Under the pieces are notes generated by a model, which ran no database searches, was not told where the DNA came from, and worked only from the letters and a program-made list of their open reading frames with translations. 64,000 nucleotides of DNA from Anticarsia gemmatalis (Eukaryota > Arthropoda > Insecta > Lepidoptera > Erebidae), in contig NC_134765.1 in the NCBI RefSeq assembly GCF_050436995.1, positions 7,839,501-7,903,500 on the forward strand. The letters are read 5' to 3'. The stretch's first letter is position 1, and each line of letters begins with the position of its first letter. Positions 56,847-64,000 of the stretch are shown here, piece by piece. Both the position numbers and the translations under genes were made by a program.

Positions 56847-57165
56847 AAACGTTTGCGTTGCATGTTTAATATACGTATAATAAGACTAGCTGACCCGTGC
56901 AACTTCGCTTGCGTCACAGGCACAGACAGACCGAATAGGTAAAAAAATTCCCCGTTTTTGTAACTATTTTTATTGCTACTCTGCTCTATCTAACACTAAA
57001 ATAATTTTTCAAATCGGACCAATAGTTCCTGAGATTAGCGCGTTCAAACAAACAAACAAACAAACTCTTCAGCTTTAGAATATCAGTATAGATACGGGAA
57101 TTAAAACGCATATTTTGTCATTGGAATGCCTTTCGGCGCAGGTTGCACTCGCCTTGGTTTGCGAT
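56847..57165. mobile_element. Foldback element, second copy, split by a Lep1 Helitron
   Basis: The left part (ACTTTTAAACGTTTGCGTTG, CATGTTTAATATACGTATAA) matches the leader and left arm at 25,507-25,550. The right part (TACGGGAATTAAAACGCATA, then CTTTCGGCGCAGGTTGCACT, CGCCTTGGTTTGCGA) matches the core of the 25.5-kb copy but in the opposite orientation. The distal inverted arm is not recognisable. The two parts are separated by the Helitron at 56,886-57,092. Confidence 0.65.
56886..57092 (-). mobile_element. Lep1-type Helitron, short copy
   Basis: Minus strand: TCTATACTGATATTCTAAAG, CTGAAGAG, (GTTT)n, GAACGCGCTAATCTCAGGAA and the end AGTTGCACGGGTCAGCTAG. A precedes TC (57,093) and T follows CTAG (56,885), the Helitron A|T target. 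It lacks about 60 bp of the middle that the 23,411-23,680 copy has (the CCTATTGGCCGTAGC part). Nested in the foldback element. Confidence 0.88.
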
Positions 57166-57673
57166 AGATGTTTTTTTTATTATTGTTTTTATCCGCGTTT
57201 TGATACGTACAGGCGCGTCGTCGTATGAGACGTACGTGTTGCTTAAGGTGCTTCTAAAATGAACGCTTATCTAATCAAACACGTCTGATCTAATGGATGG
57301 AGAGGTAAAGAAACTAGTTACCAATCTCTCTAAATACCTACGAGTCTTTCTCTCGAATCCATATTTAATAAAACCTTAATTTGTATTAAGAATCTTGGAA
57401 TTAATAAATAAATTTATATATATTTTATTTCTACAACTACATTTCTTGAAAATATTTTAGTAGTTACTGAAAATTAATAATTCTGCTAACTACTTTAATT
57501 ACAAGATGAAGATTTTCGAAACTGGTTATTATTTAAATATTTAATCAAAAGCAAAAATAAACCCTGTAAACTAAACCCTGAACAGTTCATTACCGAGCCG
57601 TGTCCATCGATTGCAGATCATTCAGGTGGCGTCAGAAAAAATAATATTTCTCGTAAAGTATTCGGTTTGTGAA
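57166..57673. other. No feature recognised
   Basis: AT-rich spacer. A short GC-rich word group (GTACAGGCGCGTCGTCGTAT) lies at about 57,208. Confidence 0.4.
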
Positions 57674-57784
57674 AATGTACTGCCAAAATAGTTTCTACGA
57701 CGCCTGAAGGCGCTAATTTTCATACAAAATTTCTCAATAGTTAGCCGGTTGTCAGAAGTCGATAATGGTTCAGAATCGTGCTAC
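57674..57784 (+). mobile_element. MITE-A copy h, right half
   Basis: AATGTACTGCCAAAATAGTT, TCTACGACGCC, AAGGCGCTAATTTTCATACA, AAATTTCTCAATAGTTAGCC, then GGTTGTCAGAAGTCGATAAT, CAGAATCGTGCTAC. The TGATCAGA word has been deleted from the core and the left end is not recognisable. Confidence 0.68.
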
Positions 57785-58183
57785 AGATATTAATAAAATA
57801 GGATGAATTTGCTGGAAAGAAGAAAAAAAGGACAGAGCCTGTCTTACCAATGAAATACAAGTTGGTATAAATAACTTAGTTCACAATAAAGCAGTACTGT
57901 CAAACAATATTATTATGAAGCTACAAGAACTCTTAATGTTTTAACTAACATAATGTTTTGACTTATAAAGTGCTTAGTTTCAGTGCATTAAAACTCCGAG
58001 TGAATTTAATGTAGTTTTACTTATTGGTGGTTTATCTCTCACTACTGTTAATAGGTTTTTAAGGCTTAAGGTCTTTTTACGTATTTATCTACATACTCTG
58101 TACAACAAAATAGGTTTATTTAATAGTGCCTAATGAATGACAAGTTTAACTTTAAAATTATTAATAGTTTACTTTTTTTTACT
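57785..58183. other. No feature recognised
   Basis: AT-rich spacer. Confidence 0.4.
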
Positions 58184-58412
58184 GTCTCTGCTGCGCGGTC
58201 GGTTATGTATCCAACTGCTGAGAAAAGCAAAAGCTGAAAGTGCTATCGGTCTTTTTGTAATTTGCTTGGTAAAGTGCCCGATTTATGTTAATGGGACTCC
58301 TATTACATGGAACTAACATTGTTAATAGCAAAATGCGAGCGTATTTCAAACAGCTCTGCATACACCTTTGGGTATAACAGGCGTGATATTTTGTATGGAC
58401 TTTTATATTAAA
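58184..58412 (+). mobile_element. tRNA-derived SINE (family B), head to tail
   Basis: The head TGCTGCGCGGTCGGTTATGT, ATCCAACTGCTGAG is tRNA-like but its B box is lost. The body is TAAAGTGCCCGATTTATGTT, AATGGGACTCCTATTACATG, GAACTAACATTG, GCGAGCGTATTTC. The tail, ATACACCTTTGGGTATAACA, GGCGTGATATTTTGTATG, is the best-kept family B tail in the window. Confidence 0.7.
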
Positions 58413-61400
58413 GTGTGTCAGAAAAAAAAACAGAAAAAGTAATTCAATATATCTTTGCTATTAAGAGTTTCTTAATAGAATCTTAATTAATTTTGTAGTC
58501 AGGGATACACTACCAATATCCCATAAGAAGACGAATATCGGTACAAACATTTTACTTAACAAAACGTTTTTAAATATTCACCACGATATATTACAAGAAC
58601 GACAGTGAATGAAAACACTAGCATCAAAAGCAACCATAATCATACATCAAGTGCAGTAACCGCGGCGCCAACATTACACTACATTACAGAATATTATACC
58701 ACTTTCATCATTTATCTGCTAAGTACGGTAATTACTTCGTTATACGAGTACCTCGTTCAAGCGTTTTGTTAATTATAACCTGACTTTTATAAATATGTGC
58801 TGTACGGAAATGCTAGCCAGATGCAATACCGTCAAACGCTGAGTAGGTTAAGCGACCTTTGCCGCGGACTTTGTATTGATGGGTGAGCAGTTAGTGGTTT
58901 GAATTAGACGAATGTTTGCTTTAGTAGGCATGTAAGAAATCAGTTCCGTTAAATAACAGGCATCTAATCTTTTACATAAAGTTATAAACTATGTAAGAAT
59001 TTCATACATTGCATAAGAAGGGAAAAAATTAATAGCCACTAAATATAATATTTACGTAGTTTTATAATTTTGTATAAACTCTTACCACACCACTTTTGTA
59101 TTATTAAGAAAATTTCACTTTCAAATTTCATCATCTCTCTCAAAGAAAATGGAAAAGTGGCTCATATTTCATATAACTTTAGTTTTATACTCTCTACTCT
59201 ACTCAAGTTATTCGTCAATTTGCGAGAATGGTCCGAGAAAACATCTCGAAATTGAAACACGGGTCGCGAGTTCGTGTATTATTTTTATTAGAACACTTTG
59301 ACACATCAAATTCGTGTCTTGTTTCATGAACATATCGTTTTTAAAGAGACTTTTTAAGCGATGTATTTTTATTACATTTATTTATATTTCCCTCATTTTT
59401 GATATTGAAATTAAGTAATAAAAAAAGTTGAAATTAAGTAATAAAATAGACAGTTTAGCGTTATCAATACAACTACAATAAATAAATAAATAGAATAAGC
59501 ACTCGGTTTATATACCGGTAAAAAGTGATATCTCAAAATGTATTAATCGGTCTCGAAAATAAATAACATTACCCAACAAAATAAACTCAAAAATGTGATT
59601 CCATAGCAAAATAAAACAGTTCTTCCAAAAATCGTTTACTCTTGATGCAAATAAAAATCTCTGTAAAAGCATATTGGCATATGTCTCTTCCAGATTTATG
59701 CGTTCAGACGTCATATTACACTCCATGTCACGCATAACAGCACACCATAAATATTTATTCGACTTTTCGTCGACAATCAAAGCGCTGTAAATCACTGGCC
59801 GGGAGATGTTTTTTCTGTTTTTTACTGCACCAAACATTTTTCCGGCATCAGAAAAACATTTCAGACGGTACAATTTTGTGCACTGAAGTGGAATGTTTTT
59901 GAAGGGATAGATAACTAGTGGACAGGATGTCCTGAAGACTTTTTCTTCTTATTCAATAAATAAAATACAAATATTTTTTTATTTATCTCCTGAACTTGTA
60001 TTTTAACATAAGATTCAACAAAAACTGTGCTGCAATGCTTTTGAATTCAAAAACGAAAATCGTAGATCAAAAACAATTCTCATAAAAAAATACATACTTC
60101 TATAAATTGTTACGTTAAATTAAATATTTTATAAAAAAGCATATTCTGGTTCGCAAGGGGCGTCGGAAAGCAAATACGTTTTATTATGAGAACAAATTAA
60201 ATACAAAATGTAATCAAATATGCTTAATAAACACAATCGGAGAGCGAACACGAAAACGCCAATCCACTGTTATGCAAATCCTCTTGAAAAAGTAATTATA
60301 GCACATGTACGTACATATTTTTGTTTGAGCCCTCATTCGTATTGACTTACATGTATAAAATACATTTAAAAACCTTTTTGTTAACCACCATTTCTGAACA
60401 AATATCCGAATATACAATGGCATTTTGTTTGTTTGTTAAGTTAAATATGTACATTTTTAACCCCTTTAAAATAAATATATAATTCTTTAAAATTGATGTA
60501 ATGACTAGCATAATGATACAGTAAATAAATTTAAATTTTAAAATCCTTTCAAAGAAATAGACATTTTTCAAATGAATATAGTGACTAGCAGATAAGTATA
60601 GTAATAACATTAATATGAAATAAATATTATGTCCGTCTTTTTAAAGGACTTAACACAGCTTTACCCAGTTATTGAAAAATTGGTTCAATAAAATCCAAAA
60701 ATACACATGTATGTTTACGCAAACGAAAGCCGCGGGCACACGCAAGCGACTTATAAAGACCTGTTTCAGCGATATTCATAAAGCAAAAATAAAGTTGACA
60801 TTTTGCCGCAGCGGATTATGCTGGCCATTTTGTTTGGGACGCGTGTCGCGATATGTGATCAGCAATTGGCCGGCAGTGTACTGAGCTGTAATCAACGTCC
60901 CTACCATTTATTGGATAACGATATTTCGTGTTTTTTGTCCGAGAAAAGGTAATGATTTTAACGGAGTGCTGTGTAAATAGCCATGGGTGTGGATTCGCAT
61001 TTATATTGGAAAATAAAATATGAAATATGATACAATTTTGACTCCTTAAATATAATTATTTTATGAGTGAATTTAAATCTTAAAAAATATAACTGCATCT
61101 TTTGTGTACGCGACTGCTGATAAAACGAATTCAGATTTGAATTCTTTCTCAATGTCTATTGAACGTATCTCTGCAAACGTATTATATTATGCTGTATAAA
61201 TTAAAGACAATGATTTTTTTTATCTCTATCCCTCTTACACACTTACAATATCTGTGAATAAGAACAGAGCAAATATAAACTATCTACTTCTTCAATAGAC
61301 TGGTTAAGTATTCTTTTATCATAAATAAAAAGAAACCCTTCAGCACTCACACTTATCTTGTACAAATAATACAGCTGTAATAAAGCTACTCGTATATTCG

Positions 61401-61934
61401 ACTAAAAGCGTAATAAAATAGTTTTAGTAGTCCGAATGTAGTTGCACTAATTCGCATCGCGCTTAGCGAGTTAATTGCTCTAAGTGATATTACGCGACTG
61501 TTTTTCAATTTAAGTACTTGTTTCGTACGAAATATGGAGAAGCTTTGGCTTCGAGATTTATAAAGTTGCATCGTTGTATTTAAGGCACACGAGTATTGCA
61601 ATAAACTGTATTGCTATCATTATTTTTAGTGGCGTTTTAGCTAGATTTGTATTCGTTTTCAAGTCATTCTGTCTGTATCTGAAAGCAATTAGTACTTAGG
61701 TGCTTACATTAACTCTAACAAGGTTAAAGAACGTGTTTTAAAAGTGTATAGCATTTTCCTCGTCACATATGTCAAATAAATTATAATATCACATTATATT
61801 TAACATCGTCATTTATGTGTTCTAAAACAGTTTCACAAAGGGTAACGGGCTTCTTTTAAACTTTAGGGTAACTGCTAATGACAATTAATCTCAATAATTG
61901 GTACGTACTTCTCTCAATCAGCGATATACTTTTT
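58413..61934. other. No gene recognised
   Basis: AT-rich. A 121-codon minus-strand frame (59,508-59,873) has no known domain. Less AT-rich blocks lie at 58,655-58,890 (AGTAACCGCGGCGCCAACAT, TTTGCCGCGGACTTTG) and 60,728-60,900 (GCCGCGGGCACACGCAAGCG), both without repeat structure. Confidence 0.35.
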
Positions 61935-62055
61935 AATTTACAACTGCGCTCCATTGCTTGGCAAAGAATTAAATCTTCTCCCAATATCTTTGATTAGCCT
62001 TCCAAAGCATTCCACCATTCAGCCAAGAGGATTGCCTGTTTTTATGAATGCATTT
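61935..62055 (-). mobile_element. Possible LINE 3'-end relic
   Basis: CTGCGCTCCATTGCTTGGCA, AAG, TCTTCTCCCAATATCTTTGA, TTAGCCTTCCAAAGCATTCC, ACCATTCAGCCAAGAGGATT. From memory the order CCACTGCTGGGCAAAGG / CCCAATATCTTTGACCAGCC / CATTCCACCA occurs at the 3' end of a lepidopteran LINE read in reverse. The canonical CCCACTGCTGGGC word is heavily mutated. Confidence 0.4.
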
Positions 62056-62634
62056 GAATGACATGTCCCGACCAATGAAACGAAAAATAGAAAAGACACT
62101 GTTCAAGTGACAAATATATTTAACAGTACTTCACTTTAACAAAAGTTACTCCTGTTCCTAGACAGTCATACATTTTACCATATTTTTTCGACACACGAGT
62201 ACATTACTCCACCAGTAAGAGGTAGTTAAATACAGCTGTTAGCCATTACACCACATAATAAGAAACAAAAGTAACTATGTCGCTGAAATTCCCCTAGAAA
62301 CAGAAACACACTGAAGTAATTCCACGCGAAATATTGCTCTATGTAACTAGCGACGCGGAACATTGACTAATTAGATCATAAATTGTAGCTTTCAAAGTAC
62401 CCTCGTATAATTTTTCCTTCAACAAATTATGCCGTATATGTTTTTTCCTTTTTGTAATAACTGGGTTCAGAATATTATGAAATAAATGACTGGCTTGTAC
62501 TGTTATTATGTTCGTATTTGTAGGTCAGATGTAATAAATGTTAGGTTTCAATTGAAGAGGTCGTGTGCTAGTTTGTTATAGTCCGACAACTAAGTAGAGC
62601 CATGGTATGAACGATGTATTTAAATAATCTTACT
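62056..62634. other. No feature recognised
   Basis: AT-rich. CAGTCATACATTTTACCATA near 62,163 may be a scrap of dispersed repeat D. Confidence 0.35.
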
Positions 62635-62715
62635 TATATTATAAATACAAAAGTGTTTGAGGATTAATGAATGTTAGTTTGTTGTTATATTTGTAAAACT
62701 GTTTGTTAACTAAGA
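62635..62715 (+). mobile_element. Possible Helitron-like 5' fragment
   Basis: TTATATTATAAATACAAAAG, TGTTTGAGGATTAATGAATG, TTAGTTTGTTG resembles TAATATTATAAATGCGAAAG / GTTTGT starts elsewhere in the window. No 3' end. Confidence 0.3.
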
Positions 62716-63465
62716 AATATTTTCTTTTGTGAAAGTTAATTGTTTGTTTTTTGTTCTGTAAAGTCGAAACGGCTAACCTAAGAATTTAATTTGATAAATA
62801 TCAATGTTTTTGGCAAAAAAAAACGCGTGGACTCGCGAGAATTAGAACTTACTTTATTTAAAGTAAATATTTAGTAATTTTCAAACGGATTCTGTTCCCG
62901 TATTTAAACATGAGTTCTGAGTAATTAGTGTGTAGTGATAATATCTTGCTGCAATTTCCAATTTATGTGGCAGCTGTATCGCTCGTCCAGGAATTCCCTT
63001 GAAACCCAATATTATATTCAGTAGTGGACCTCTGTGGTTTAGTATGTTAATATCTACCTTAGTTTAATATATAAGCTGTATATGTGACGTACTTTATGTA
63101 GAAATTATCAGTTTTGTTTATATTTTTTGATAAAGCCATTTTTGGGATCAGATTTATATGGTGTTCTTGGTATATAAAATACTTTATGTCATAAAACTGT
63201 ATGGAATTAACTACGACGACAATATTATTGTACTTTTTGTTGACTTTACTCAATTAAAATTTATATTTCCCGTAGGTACCTGTGCCTCTTTGACAGTTAA
63301 TATTGTTAGTGCGGTAACACTTGTTTATTTATTTACGCATTCCTCACAATGTCATTCACCGACATAAGATTAAACGATAAACGATATTTGATAACTAACA
63401 GTCTCAAAACATAGTTTAACGTGATGATGGAACAGTCCTAGTACAGGAACATTCCATATAAACGT
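62716..63465. other. No gene or repeat recognised
   Basis: AT-rich spacer with overlapping short frames on both strands at 63,059-63,367. Confidence 0.4.
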
Positions 63466-64000
63466 TTGTATCTAACACCCCATCTAGGAATAGGTATCGC
63501 AACAATCCAATTGCGACAATCGCCTTCAATTTCAAGCAACAATCAGAGACGAGCGAATCCTATCACAGAACGACATAAACAACGGCCGTCCTTGTTCTCA
63601 AACCACGTTCAGAGATCGCCAATTTGGCGCAAAGTGCTAATAGGCCAATTACTGCCCCGGCTTTAACTCCTAGCGGTATTAAACTAATAACTCAGTGGAA
63701 ATCCGATGCATAATCGGACGATTGGCGATCCAGAATTGGTTTTGAGTTTGTCAATTGAGACGGAGTTGTTGTAATCAGTGTTTGGGTTGAGGTTCGCTGC
63801 AATGCCTTCATTTTCAACGCAATTTCGTGTAAACTAGTCGAAGTTTAGATTAAAAAACTTTAAAATTAGAAGGTGTGCTTTGTTTATGTTTTGTTTTTAA
63901 TCATTTTAAAGAAAAATAACAGTAACGTACATATTTATTTATTCTATAATTGCACAAAACATACTTAAGCATCCAACAAATTCCCACAAAACCACTATAA
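63466..64000. other. Less AT-rich unique block, no gene
   Basis: 63,466-63,800 is visibly richer in G+C than the surrounding kilobases and has no repeat signature. GATCGCCAAT (63,614-63,623) is mirrored by ATTGGCGATC (63,721-63,730). A 66-codon frame (63,466-63,666) has no known family. It could be conserved non-coding DNA. The last 200 bp return to AT-rich sequence. Confidence 0.35.

Noticed and set aside
1..64000. Endogenous virus or LTR retrotransposon
   Set aside because: No paired long terminal repeats, primer-binding site, gag/pol frame or envelope-like sequence was seen on either strand.

Overview
This window looks like non-coding DNA from a lepidopteran insect, probably a noctuid-like moth. 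The sequence is strongly A+T-rich and no reading frame exceeds about 141 codons. I see no host protein-coding gene, tRNA gene, rRNA or CRISPR array. The lineage call rests on the repeats, compared from memory: two copies of a short Helitron that I recognise as the Lep1 type, several other CTAG-ended Helitron-like elements that start near TAATATTATAAATGCGAAAG, tRNA-headed SINEs (one family opening GCCTCCGTGGCGCAG), and 3' ends of non-LTR retrotransposons encoding the usual C-terminal CPTMGQ/PAVGQ-like peptide.

Layout. 0-6.7 kb is dense in old elements: a LINE 3' end, a mariner-like MITE with long inverted ends, a second MITE with perfect 25-bp inverted ends, a tRNA-SINE fragment, two copies of a dispersed ~170-bp MITE (called MITE-A here), Helitron-like remnants and a GC-rich island followed by a LINE-type 3' tail. 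6.7-28.6 kb is mostly anonymous AT-rich DNA with scattered SINEs, LINE tails, hairpins, a tandem MITE-A pair, a Lep1 Helitron and a nested MITE/foldback cluster at 25.3-25.7 kb. 28,649-30,216 is a complete but dead Tc1-type DNA transposon, the only recognisable protein-coding relic of any length. 30.4-42.2 kb carries more SINE, Helitron-like and MITE-A copies, a 28-bp minisatellite and a perfect 58-bp palindrome. 42.2-50.6 kb is the longest tract without a recognised repeat. 50.6-64 kb holds two minus-strand SINEs, a second foldback copy interrupted by Lep1, a MITE-A copy, one more SINE and little else.

Nothing here acts together as a pathway. The informative content is transposon history, seen as nested insertions, target duplications, an inverted foldback core and a shared SINE/LINE tail. 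A few small clusters of transcription-factor-like motifs in the repeat-poor parts would fit an intron or a gene-poor regulatory region. The strongest items for follow-up are the two foldback copies with oppositely oriented cores, the Lep1 insertion that gives a filled/empty site pair, the Tc1 element with intact ends but a ruined transposase, the MITE-A family (8 copies, one tandem pair), and the perfect palindrome at 42,171-42,228.
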